Of a stretch of 22,559 nt of DNA, positions 14,197-21,090 are shown in pieces (within the stretch, counting starts at the first letter, position 1; the number at the start of each line of letters is the position of its first letter). The stretch is from CAYNGH01 sp964396845 (GTDB taxonomy: Bacteria; Vulcanimicrobiota; JAJTBE01; CAYNGH01), in assembly GCA_964396845.1 (NCBI GenBank), contig CAYNGH010000040.1, positions 1 through 22,559 on the forward strand, given 5' to 3'. The notes beneath the pieces are model-generated. The model saw nothing but the letters and a program-made list of their open reading frames with translations. It did not search any database and was not told the origin of the DNA. The position numbers and the translations under genes are program-made.

Positions 14197-15660
14197 ATGA
14201 TGCCGGCTTTTACAGAGGTTTTAAATCATATGGAATTTGAACCCTTGCATTTTGGCAGAAACCTTTTTGTAATCAACCCCAGGGGCCATTGCGGGATTGT
14301 AACCCTCTGGTCACAGCCCTCCTGGGTTCTGGATCGTCTTCGGGAAGCGGGGGCAGACCTTTCTCCGGAAACTTCACCGGTGGCAGTGGCCGGCACCTTA
14401 TACGGCAACGGACTGCCGGAACTGTTGCGGAACATGCTTTACAATCCTCAGGTGAACAATCTGATCCTATGCGGGGCGGATCTGTCGGGCACCAGGGAAC
14501 AGCTTGTGGCTTTCTTCGAAAAAGGCCTTGAAAATGTGGATTTTCTCGGGGAGAAAAAAACCGCTATCGCCGGTACCGGCCGGTTTATCGATTCTCTGGT
14601 TACAAGAGAAATGTTTGATGGCAGGGTGAAAATCCATGCCACCGGGGATCTGAAGACAGAGGAGTCCATCGCTCAGACCCTGAAGGCAATTGCCACATCC
14701 AGGAGGCCAGGTGGGCCTTTCCCTGACCGGCAGAAAGTTTCCCTGCCCGGCATCGAAACCCGCAGGTTTCCTTCCAATCCCCGCAATCACAACATTGTGG
14801 AGGATGATTTTCTCACTGCCTGGCGGGAGCTGATATTCCGACTGATACGCTTCGGCCGGGTGGTACACCTGCGTAAAGGTGATCGGATTGAGCTTCAGAA
14901 TGTCCGGGCGGTGATTGAAAAGCCCGATTTTATTCCCGATGACCAGCTGGTTAAATTCGGCTTCAGCCCGGAACACTTCAAGTCTTATTACCACAACTTC
15001 CTTGACGGGGATTTGCCCCAGGGATCCTCCTACACCTATGGCAACCGCCTGGTGGAATATTTCCGCGGAGATACCGTGGAACAGGCGGGGATAAATCTCA
15101 CCAGGGATCCGGAAGATCGAAAGAGTTATATCAGCCTGTGGGATTCTGGAAAAGACCTGGCAAGCCCCGCGGGACATCCCTGCCTGGTGGGGCTTTATCT
15201 TCGCAGGTATGCACAACGCCTGACCCTCACTGCCAATTTTCGCACCCACAATGCCATGGATGCCTGGCTTGAAAACTGTTACGGCTTGCTGAGGGTTCTT
15301 CACCGGGCCTGTGAAATCACCGGAATGACAGGGGGAGCAGTTACAGTCATATCCCATTCCATCAGCCTGGACCCCCGCCGTTGGGATGTTGCCCGGGCAG
15401 TGGCCCAGGACAGAAAATATCGGCTCCGGGAAGATCCCTTGGGTAATTTTGCCATATCTGTTCAGGATGGGGAGATACTGCTTCGCCATTATCACCGGGG
15501 AATCCTGATGGGGGAATATCGGGATAAAAATCCCGTGAGAATTCAGCACCAGCTGGCCAGGGATCTTGCAGTGTCCGATGTGGGCCATGCCATATACCTG
15601 GGCAGGATGCTGGAGAGAGCTTATAAATGCATTCAGACCGGCGAGGAATTTTATCAGTGA
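14197..15660 (+). CDS. Thymidylate-synthase-like enzyme with MtrA/DUF4346-like N-terminal domain
   Basis: 487 residues in two parts. Residues about 20-140 (NPRGHCGIVTLW, then VAVAGTLYGNGLPELLRNM, NPQVNNLILCGADL) resemble the MtrA/DUF4346 domain found in methanogen-type thymidylate synthases. Residues about 190-480 resemble ThyA, which methylates dUMP with methylene-tetrahydrofolate. Catalytic Cys329 lies in GHPC, and Arg349 in RTHNAMDAW is 20 residues later, as in E. coli (C146, R166). Asn360 falls where E. coli has N177, the residue that selects uracil over cytosine. N352 replaces the conserved Asp (E. coli D169), and the later His is in ISHSIS (H387) without the usual Tyr. It follows the NDGMHR gene by 3 bp. 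It could make dTMP or a modified pyrimidine nucleotide; which one is open. Confidence 0.82.
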   Translation: MMPAFTEVLNHMEFEPLHFGRNLFVINPRGHCGIVTLWSQPSWVLDRLREAGADLSPETSPVAVAGTLYGNGLPELLRNMLYNPQVNNLILCGADLSGTREQLVAFFEKGLENVDFLGEKKTAIAGTGRFIDSLVTREMFDGRVKIHATGDLKTEESIAQTLKAIATSRRPGGPFPDRQKVSLPGIETRRFPSNPRNHNIVEDDFLTAWRELIFRLIRFGRVVHLRKGDRIELQNVRAVIEKPDFIPDDQLVKFGFSPEHFKSYYHNFLDGDLPQGSSYTYGNRLVEYFRGDTVEQAGINLTRDPEDRKSYISLWDSGKDLASPAGHPCLVGLYLRRYAQRLTLTANFRTHNAMDAWLENCYGLLRVLHRACEITGMTGGAVTVISHSISLDPRRWDVARAVAQDRKYRLREDPLGNFAISVQDGEILLRHYHRGILMGEYRDKNPVRIQHQLARDLAVSDVGHAIYLGRMLERAYKCIQTGEEFYQ

Positions 15661-15679
15661 ATTACGGGTTTTTAGAAAA

Positions 15680-15702
15680 TTTAACAAAGTGTTAACATTT
15701 TC
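15680..15702 (+). promoter_or_regulatory. Upstream element shared with the two low-complexity paralogs
   Basis: TTTAACAAAGTGTTAACATTTTC region: TTTAACAAA at 15680-15688 and GTTAACA at 15691-15697. The GTTAACATTTTC 12-mer (15691-15702) is identical to one above paralog 2. GTTAACA ends 33 bases before the -10, the same spacing as above both paralogs. The gene it serves is not homologous to them, so common descent of the gene does not explain the match. Confidence 0.6.
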
Positions 15703-15726
15703 GAAACATGCGCCGGCGATTTGCCA

Positions 15727-15735
15727 TGTTATAAT
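15727..15735 (+). promoter_or_regulatory. Extended -10 promoter for the gene at 15832
   Basis: TGT-TATAAT: a perfect -10 hexamer at 15730-15735 with the extended TG. No -35 match is seen at 16-18 bases (CATGCG region), which suggests activator dependence. It lies about 97 bases upstream of the ATG. Confidence 0.6.
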
Positions 15736-15831
15736 GATGGTGATGATTCTGATAAGCTGGTGGGATTGCGTTCACTGACCTGGCAGTTTCAAGGTTCTGG
15801 TTTGAATTGAAATGAAAAAAGGGGTGTTAAT

Positions 15832-16221
15832 ATGGCAGACGACAAAAAAGATCGGATAGAAGAAATACGAAGCCTGCGATCCAAGCGCAGAGCAGGCAAC
15901 ATCACCGCTCAACAGCATGCCCAGCAGCAGATGGTTCGTCACCAGACACAGAGAGCTCCCAATGTGGAAAAGGTGTCGGGTACCGGCACTCCGGGAGTTG
16001 GCTCCGTCACCGGCGGAAAACCAAGCCCCTGGCTTCATGACCGGGTTACCCTCAGTCTGGAAGCCCAGATTGCAATGATCGAGATGAGGGCAACCCAACG
16101 GCTCACCCTGGCAGACATGGGATACAACAATCGTCTGAAGGTTATATCCATCAGGCCGGGGATATTCCTGAAGGCTGAACCCACAGGATGTTACAGGATG
16201 ATGTACAACAACCGGGTGTAA
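15832..16221 (+). CDS. Small protein of unknown function (129 residues)
   Basis: Not recognised. The first 40 residues are highly charged and Gln/His-rich (KKDRIEEIRSLRSKRR, then TAQQHAQQQ) and likely helical or disordered. A Gly/Thr/Ser-rich linker follows (45-65). The C-terminal half (about 66-129) looks folded: HDRVTLSLEAQIAMIEMRA, then RLTLADMGYNNRLKVISIRPGIF and a Cys near the end. There is no signal peptide or membrane segment. The ATG has AAAGGGGTG about 7 bases upstream. It forms its own transcription unit with an extended -10 promoter and a strong terminator at 16258-16288. Its upstream GTTWACA box is shared with the two low-complexity paralogs at 2680 and 3947, which suggests joint regulation. 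Confidence 0.82.
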   Translation: MADDKKDRIEEIRSLRSKRRAGNITAQQHAQQQMVRHQTQRAPNVEKVSGTGTPGVGSVTGGKPSPWLHDRVTLSLEAQIAMIEMRATQRLTLADMGYNNRLKVISIRPGIFLKAEPTGCYRMMYNNRV

Positions 16222-16257
16222 TTCCATAAATTGCCCCGGCAAATATTAAGAATTATT

Positions 16258-16288
16258 AATAAAAGCGGATATATTCCGCTTTTATTTG
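16258..16288 (+). terminator. Intrinsic terminator after the 129-residue gene
   Basis: Perfect 12-bp stem, AATAAAAGCGGA (16258-16269) with TCCGCTTTTATT (16275-16286), and a TATAT loop. The 3' arm supplies the T-rich tail. It is AT-symmetric and could also act on the opposite strand, though no minus-strand gene ends here. Confidence 0.85.
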
Positions 16289-16337
16289 TTAAGAATGAAT
16301 CGATTTGCTCCGATGATATTTTATTTTCTCTTTCCTC

Positions 16338-16366
16338 TTTACACAGATGGATTTTGTAATTATAAT
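16338..16366 (+). promoter_or_regulatory. Sigma70-type promoter for the gene at 16408
   Basis: TTTACA (16338-16343), exactly 17 bases, then TATAAT (16361-16366). It lies about 40 bases upstream of the ATG. It lacks the GTTWACA box at the -45 position seen in the three related promoters. Confidence 0.78.
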
Positions 16367-16407
16367 AGAGTTAAGCGACACGATTTCGTAATTTGGGAGG
16401 TAAAGCC

Positions 16408-16854
16408 ATGTCAATCAACAAATTGCCTGCCCAGGCAAATGCCCAGGCTCATGCCCAGACGGCCAACGTCAATCTGCCAGGGCATGCAGCAGCAGCCGGT
16501 GAAGTTGGAAGCGTCGAGAATGCCGGCAAAAAAGATGAAGTTGAAGTTTCATTACTCGACTCATCCTGGATGCAACAGCATGTCCCCCGGGCTCAGGTGG
16601 ACTCCATCATGTCACAGGCGCAATCTCTGATGGGGAGCAACAAGTTCGACGAGGCGGCGGTGTTTTTCCGCAGGGCCGCGGATCTGGATCCCAGTGACGG
16701 CACAGCTCATCATTATGCGACTATGGCCCAGTACAAGGCCGGCCTGACAAAGTTCATCAAGTCCGATGAAGCCCAGGCAGAATATGAAGCCAACAGGCAA
16801 AATCAGGTTGCACAGCCGGGGGAGAACCCCGATGAACTGGATCCGATGGCATAA
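16408..16854 (+). CDS. Small TPR-like protein of unknown function (148 residues)
   Basis: The N-terminal 45 residues are Ala/Gln/His/Asn-rich and probably disordered (AQANAQAHAQTANVN). Residues about 48-66 (LLDSSWMQQHVPRAQ) lead into a single tetratricopeptide-like helix pair at about 68-112: SIMSQAQSLMGSNKFDEAA, then FFRRAADLDPSDGTAHHYA. TPRs bind partner proteins. The C-terminus is acidic and Gln-rich. There is no signal peptide. A TTG further upstream (16393) is part of the ribosome binding site; ATG at 16408 has GGGAGG 7 bases before it. It has its own promoter and a strong terminator, so it is a single-gene unit. A chaperone or adaptor role is possible, not shown. Confidence 0.85.
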   Translation: MSINKLPAQANAQAHAQTANVNLPGHAAAAGEVGSVENAGKKDEVEVSLLDSSWMQQHVPRAQVDSIMSQAQSLMGSNKFDEAAVFFRRAADLDPSDGTAHHYATMAQYKAGLTKFIKSDEAQAEYEANRQNQVAQPGENPDELDPMA

Positions 16855-16874
16855 AAAAACTTTTTCAAACAACC

Positions 16875-16901
16875 AGATGCCCGAAAGGGCATCTTTTTTT
16901 T
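16875..16901 (+). terminator. Intrinsic terminator after the TPR-like gene
   Basis: Stem AGATGCCC (16875-16882) with GGGCATCT (16887-16894), a GAAA tetraloop, then a run of seven T. Textbook rho-independent terminator 20 bases after the stop codon. Confidence 0.95.
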
Positions 16902-17084
16902 GGGGCAATTTTTTATCGGGCAACAGAAAAAGTAGTTTAGCTGTCCGGGAGATATGGATTCTCTCATTGCCGGGGATCTCGGCTCATGTTTATGGCATAT
17001 GCAACAACAGTATTACTGCTGATAACAAGAAAGTTTTGTTGCAACCGGGACTTTAGGTTGAATCCATGTAAATCCAAAGACCTA
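16902..17084. other. Intergenic stretch with no gene seen
   Basis: Part of the 304-bp gap between the TPR-like gene and the ankyrin gene. Apart from the terminator before it and the promoter after it, I see only a 7-bp inverted repeat, GCAACAA (17001-17007) with TTGTTGC (17036-17042) around a 28-base loop. No tRNA, CRISPR or coding signal is visible. Confidence 0.5.
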
Positions 17085-17113
17085 TTGAAGTTGATATGAT
17101 TGTGCTATATAAT
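17085..17113 (+). promoter_or_regulatory. Sigma70-type promoter for the ankyrin/ADP-ribosylglycohydrolase pair
   Basis: TTGAAG (17085-17090), 17 bases, TATAAT (17108-17113), about 45 bases upstream of the ATG at 17159. Confidence 0.72.
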
Positions 17114-17158
17114 TAATACATAAAGATAATTCTGGCGAGGGAGAAGGGAGAAAGTCAA

Positions 17159-17566
17159 ATGGGATCCCTTTTCAGAAAAGACCCCCGTCAACGCCTTCGG
17201 GAGGCCCTGGAAAAGCATGACTGGAACAGATTTCGATCGGTAATTGAAGATCATCCCGAACTGGTCAACCTGGGACTGGAAAATAAGCGCAGACTTCTAC
17301 ATGTTGCTGTTTTAATGGGGGATCTTCCCACGGTGCAGGTTCTCATCGAGAGCAACGCCGACATCAATGCTGTGGATCACGAAGGAAAAACCCCCCTGCA
17401 TCTTGCACTTATTGACGGAAACATTAAAATTGCCCAATACCTGATTGAGAACAATGCAGATGTTTCCATTCGGGACGGCGAAGGAGCAACAGCCCTGACC
17501 CTTGCGTCTTTTCTGGGGCACAAGTCCATTGCCCGGATGATTCGAAGCACAGGAGCAAACCATTAG
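17159..17566 (+). CDS. Small ankyrin-repeat protein
   Basis: 135 residues, cytosolic, made of about three to four ankyrin units: an N-terminal helical unit (ALEKHDWNRFRSVIEDHPEL), then RLLHVAVLMGDLPTVQVLI, TPLHLALIDGNIKIAQYLI and TALTLASFLGHKSIARMI. Ankyrin repeats bind proteins and have no catalysis. The ATG has AAGGGAG 8 bases upstream and a clear promoter at 17085-17113. Its stop is 3 bp before the ADP-ribosylglycohydrolase gene, so the two are probably translated together and may interact. The N-terminal MGSLFRK resembles the start of the giant ankyrin protein at 9438 (MGSDGFLNK) only loosely. Confidence 0.92.
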   Translation: MGSLFRKDPRQRLREALEKHDWNRFRSVIEDHPELVNLGLENKRRLLHVAVLMGDLPTVQVLIESNADINAVDHEGKTPLHLALIDGNIKIAQYLIENNADVSIRDGEGATALTLASFLGHKSIARMIRSTGANH

Positions 17567-17569
17567 TCT

Positions 17570-18532
17570 ATGAATCTGACTCATCGTTTTCGGGGGAGTC
17601 TGCTGGGCCTTGCTACAGGCGACAGCCTGGGAGTCTATGCCGAGGGGCTTGTGCCGGGCAGTTTCCCTCCTGTCACTGATATTGTGGGTGGCGGATTCCA
17701 CCAATTGCCCCGGGGTTACTGGACCGATGACACGTCAATGGCCATCTGCCTGGGGGAAAGCCTTGTGGAGAAAGACGGTTTTGACGCCATGGATCAGGCG
17801 GAATGTTATCTCCGATGGTATCGTCGCGGTTACCGGAGCAGTATCGACGCCTGCTTTGGCATAGGAGGGGCTACCCGGTGGGCACTGGAAAAATTCGAAG
17901 CCTGCCGGGAGCCTTTTTCCGGTTCCAGGGATCCCAGCCGGGGTGGGAATGGATCCATGATGCGTCTGGCGCCGGTGCCTCTTTATTTTTTTTATGATCC
18001 CGAGCTGGCCATAAAAATGGCCGCCGACAGCTCCCGGGTTACCCATGGCGCCCCGGAGCCGGTGGATGGCTGTCGATACCTGTGCGCCCTGATTCTTGGA
18101 GCACTGGCGGGCCTGTCAAAAGAAGAAATCCTCTCGGATCATTTCAGCCCCTATCCCCACTGCTGGGATCAGGCCCCCCTGTGTCCCGCCATCGAGAACA
18201 TCGCTTCAGGTTCTTTCAGGGAGAAGGAACCTCCCCAAATCAGGGGGACCGGGTATGTGGTGGATTCTCTGGAGGCAGCCCTGTGGGCTTTTCATCGGGG
18301 AAACAGCTTCCGGGAGGGAGTATTGTTAGCGGTGAACCTGGGAAACGACGCGGACACCACCGGCGCGGTTTACGGTCAGATAGCGGGAGCATACTATGGC
18401 CTTCCGGGAATCCCTGAGCAGTGGCAGGAAATTATTCACCAGAAAGACATGATAATAAGCCTGGCAGACCGGATCCTGGCCGGGGCACAAAAACACCGGG
18501 GAAATCCACATCACCGTCAAAATCTGTCTTGA
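17570..18532 (+). CDS. ADP-ribosylglycohydrolase family protein (DraG/ARH-like)
   Basis: 320 residues. The family removes ADP-ribose from modified amino acids or related N- and O-glycosides using a two-metal centre. Signature motifs are intact: GSLLGLATGDSLG (residues 9-21), WTDDTSM (51-57), where T52, D53 and D54 are metal ligands in the family, GGNGSMMRLAP, and NLGNDADTTGAVYGQIAGAYYG from N256, with D260, D262 and T263 as the second ligand group. Activity is therefore likely; the substrate is unknown. The start ATG is 3 bp after the ankyrin stop and has only a weak GGAG upstream, consistent with translational coupling. No ADP-ribosyltransferase partner is visible in the window. No terminator is clear before selD. 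Confidence 0.94.
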   Translation: MNLTHRFRGSLLGLATGDSLGVYAEGLVPGSFPPVTDIVGGGFHQLPRGYWTDDTSMAICLGESLVEKDGFDAMDQAECYLRWYRRGYRSSIDACFGIGGATRWALEKFEACREPFSGSRDPSRGGNGSMMRLAPVPLYFFYDPELAIKMAADSSRVTHGAPEPVDGCRYLCALILGALAGLSKEEILSDHFSPYPHCWDQAPLCPAIENIASGSFREKEPPQIRGTGYVVDSLEAALWAFHRGNSFREGVLLAVNLGNDADTTGAVYGQIAGAYYGLPGIPEQWQEIIHQKDMIISLADRILAGAQKHRGNPHHRQNLS

Positions 18533-18633
18533 TGATAACATGTTCTTATTCATGGTTTTTATGTTAAAGGTATTTGGCCACGGGCAAAGAATTTTCAGAA
18601 AGCCTTGTGGCTATTTATTTTTACAGGTGCAAT

Positions 18634-19674
18634 ATGGGAAAAAAAATAAGACTGACTGCATATGCGGGATGTGCCGGGTGAGCCGCCAAAATGGGTCCGG
18701 GCGACCTTGAGAAGACTCTGGCGGGCCTGCCGGTGCCGGAGGATCCCCGGATTATCGCGGGGAACCACTTCAGCGACGATGCAGCCATATTTAAACTGAA
18801 CAGCGAAACCACCATCATTCAGACGGTGGATTTCTTTCCGCCGGTGGTGGATGACCCGTATCATTATGGGGCCATCGCCGCGGCCAACTCCCTGTCGGAC
18901 ATTTACGCCATGGGGGGACGGCCTGTCACTGCCCTCAACATTGTAGGATTTCCTCCAGAGCTGGATCTGGAAATACTCCGGGAAATTCTCCGGGGCGCAC
19001 TGGACAAGGCCCAGGAAGCGGGGGTGTTTATCCTCGGGGGTCATTCGGTTAAAGATCATGAAATTAAATTCGGCCTTGCAGTCACCGGGATTCTCACCGG
19101 GGAGAGTTTCACTCCCGAAAGCCGTGCCCGGGCCGGGGATTTGCTGGTGCTCACAAAACCCCTTGGCACTGGGATTATAACTACGGGATGCAAGAAGGAA
19201 CTGGTGGATGCGGATGTCTGCAACAGGGCAGTTGCGGTGATGTCGGAGCTTAATGATGTAGCCTCCCGGTTGATGATGAAATCCGGCGCCCGGAGTGCCA
19301 CCGATGTTACCGGTTTCGGCCTGCTGGGTCATGCTCTCAGGATGGCTCGGGCTTCAGGGGTGGGAATGACCTTTGATTCCCGGCAGATCCCCTTGATTGA
19401 AGGGGCGACAGAAGCCCTGAAAAAAGGAGCTTATCCCGGAGGATCCTCGGCAAACCGAGCTTACGTGGAGCCTCATGTGACATGGTCCCCGGAGGTGCCG
19501 GAGAATATCAGGAAGGTGATGGCAGATGCCCAGACCTCGGGAGGACTTCTCATCAGCATTTCGCCGTCAGGCGCCGATGATTTGCTGAAAAGCCTTGCAT
19601 CCGCCGGGCATTCCGGCGCAGTGATTGTGGGGAAGGTAACCCCGCCGGGGAAGACTTTTTTAATGGTGGAATAA
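18634..19674 (+). CDS. selD: Selenide, water dikinase (selenophosphate synthase), a selenoprotein with in-frame UGA
   Basis: Makes selenophosphate from selenide and ATP, the selenium donor for selenocysteine tRNA. The frame runs from ATG 18634 (AGGTG upstream) through a TGA at 18679-18681, giving 346 residues with selenocysteine at position 16: GCAGUAAK. In E. coli SelD the same place is Cys17, three residues before catalytic Lys20; here U16 is three before K19. Downstream motifs are standard: GNHFSDDAA, TVDFFPPVVDDP, IAAANSLSDIYAMGGRP, GGHS and the DVTGFGLLGHA segment. A gene finder that stops at TGA would start at 18691 and lose the active site. The gene opens the selD-selA-selB operon, 15 bp before selA. 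A short hairpin just after the TGA is a candidate SECIS. Confidence 0.96.
18679..18707 (+). promoter_or_regulatory. UGA selenocysteine codon with candidate bacterial SECIS
   Basis: TGA at 18679-18681 is followed 11 bases later by a small hairpin, GGGTC (18693-18697) with GACCT (18703-18707, one G-U pair), and a CGGGC apical loop containing GG. Bacterial SECIS elements lie immediately after UGA with guanines in the loop and are bound by SelB. The stem is short, so the fold is tentative, but the recoding itself is strongly supported by the SelD alignment and the sel genes. Confidence 0.75.
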
Positions 19675-19689
19675 TAAGGAAAAGGATCA

Positions 19690-21090
19690 GTGAAAGACAA
19701 ACTGAGAGAAATACCGCCGGTGGCCATTGTAATGGATCACCCCTTGATTGCCCGGGAGATTCCGGGAATACCCCGTCACATCCTGACCCGGGAAGTGCGA
19801 CGGCACTTGAGCCGATTGCGGGATGCCATAATGGGCGGGGCTGATCCCGGAAGCCGTGAGCAGATGGCGGAACAAGCAGTCACAAGCGCGCTGGAATCAG
19901 CCCTGGGACATATCCGGGGAAGCCTTGTGCCGGTCATCAACTGCACCGGAGTGATGCTTCATACCAACCTTGGCCGGGCGGTCCTTCCTTCGGCTGTTTT
20001 TGAAGGCATCAGGAGGGCCGGAGAAGGATACTCGAACCTTGAATTTGACCTGGAATCGGGTCAACGGGGAAGCCGGCATGTTCATCTGGCGGGAATCCTG
20101 CAGGAGCTGACCGGCGCGGAAGATGCCCTGATGGTCAACAACAACGCCGGGGCAGTCCTGTTAGTGGCGGATACTTTTGCCCGGGGCCGGGAAGTGGTGG
20201 TGTCCCGGGGTGAAATAATTGAAATCGGCGGGTCTTTCCGGCTTCATGAAGTGTTGAAAAAAGGCGGGGCAATCCTGCGGGAAGTGGGCTGTACCAACCG
20301 AACCCATCCCAATGACTATATCGATGCAATTAATGAAAACACAGCATTTCTCCTGAAGTCCCATACATCCAATTACACAGTGAAAGGGTTTCATACTCAG
20401 GTGCCGGGAGGAGATATGGCCCGGATTGCCCTGGATGCAGGGGTTCTGTCGGTGGAGGATCTGGGGTCCGGGCTGTTGGTGGACCTGTCCTGCTATGGCC
20501 TTCATGGTGAATATACCGTGGCTGATGTGGTGCGATCCGGGATTGATATTATCACCTTCAGCGGTGACAAACTTCTTGGAGGCCCCCAGGGTGGGATAAT
20601 CCTGGGAAGCCGGGAAAATATCCGCCGTCTGGCAAAAAATCCCCTCACCAGAGCACTGCGACCGGGAAAGCTGGCCATCTCGGCCATGGAGGCAACCCTG
20701 AACCTATACCGCTACAGGGATACTCTGGAGGAGTCCATTCCATTTCTTGGAATGCTGGCACAGACTCCCGGCAGGATTGAAGAGAGGGCCAGGAGCCTGG
20801 CAGATGGAGTCCGGCGGGAAACAACCGCAGGGGTCTTTGAAATCATCGACGGCTTCTCCCGCACCGGCGGGGGCGCATTCCCCGATGCCGACATCCCTAC
20901 AAGGCTTCTCTCCATTGATATTCCCGGCACCGGGGCTCAGGAGATTTACCTGGGGCTTTCGCATGGGCCTGTTCCGGTGATATGCCGGATTCTTGACAAC
21001 CGGGTTGTGCTGGATATGCGGACAGTCCTCCCCCGGCAGGAAGATGCCCTGACGGAGGCTGTCATCAAAATAATCAGAGGAAAAGGTTAA
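19690..21090 (+). CDS. selA: L-seryl-tRNA(Sec) selenium transferase (selenocysteine synthase)
   Basis: PLP enzyme that converts seryl-tRNA(Sec) to selenocysteinyl-tRNA(Sec) using selenophosphate. The 466-residue length is normal. The N-terminal domain (IPPVAIVMDHPLI) is followed by VINCTGVMLHTNLGRA, YSNLEFDLESGQRGSR and NNNAGAVLL. The PLP lysine K294 is in FSGDKLLGGPQGG, matching E. coli K295. The C-terminal domain ends with VVLDMRTVLPRQEDAL. The start is GTG at 19690 with AAGGA 5 bases upstream; an ATG is not available nearby. It lies between selD (15 bp upstream) and selB (directly abutting), so the operon carries the dedicated selenocysteine enzymes except the tRNA. Confidence 0.97.
   Translation: MKDKLREIPPVAIVMDHPLIAREIPGIPRHILTREVRRHLSRLRDAIMGGADPGSREQMAEQAVTSALESALGHIRGSLVPVINCTGVMLHTNLGRAVLPSAVFEGIRRAGEGYSNLEFDLESGQRGSRHVHLAGILQELTGAEDALMVNNNAGAVLLVADTFARGREVVVSRGEIIEIGGSFRLHEVLKKGGAILREVGCTNRTHPNDYIDAINENTAFLLKSHTSNYTVKGFHTQVPGGDMARIALDAGVLSVEDLGSGLLVDLSCYGLHGEYTVADVVRSGIDIITFSGDKLLGGPQGGIILGSRENIRRLAKNPLTRALRPGKLAISAMEATLNLYRYRDTLEESIPFLGMLAQTPGRIEERARSLADGVRRETTAGVFEIIDGFSRTGGGAFPDADIPTRLLSIDIPGTGAQEIYLGLSHGPVPVICRILDNRVVLDMRTVLPRQEDALTEAVIKIIRGKG

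Noticed and set aside
14467..15687. 406-codon minus-strand frame opposite the thymidylate-synthase-like gene
   Set aside because: The plus-strand frame has the catalytic motifs with correct spacing; the reverse frame is a shadow.
17001..17042. GCAACAA/TTGTTGC inverted repeat as a small RNA
   Set aside because: Only 7 bp with a 28-base loop and no promoter or terminator specific to it.
18601..18622. Short AGCC/GGCT hairpin with T-rich tail before selD as terminator or attenuator
   Set aside because: The stem is only 4 bp and too weak to claim.
18533..18633. selC (selenocysteine tRNA) expected near the sel genes
   Set aside because: No cloverleaf or long-variable-arm pattern is visible here or elsewhere in the window; it may be outside.
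18679..18681. TGA in selD as a nonsense mutation making a pseudogene
   Set aside because: It lies exactly at the known Cys/Sec position of SelD, the frame is otherwise intact and selA and selB follow.
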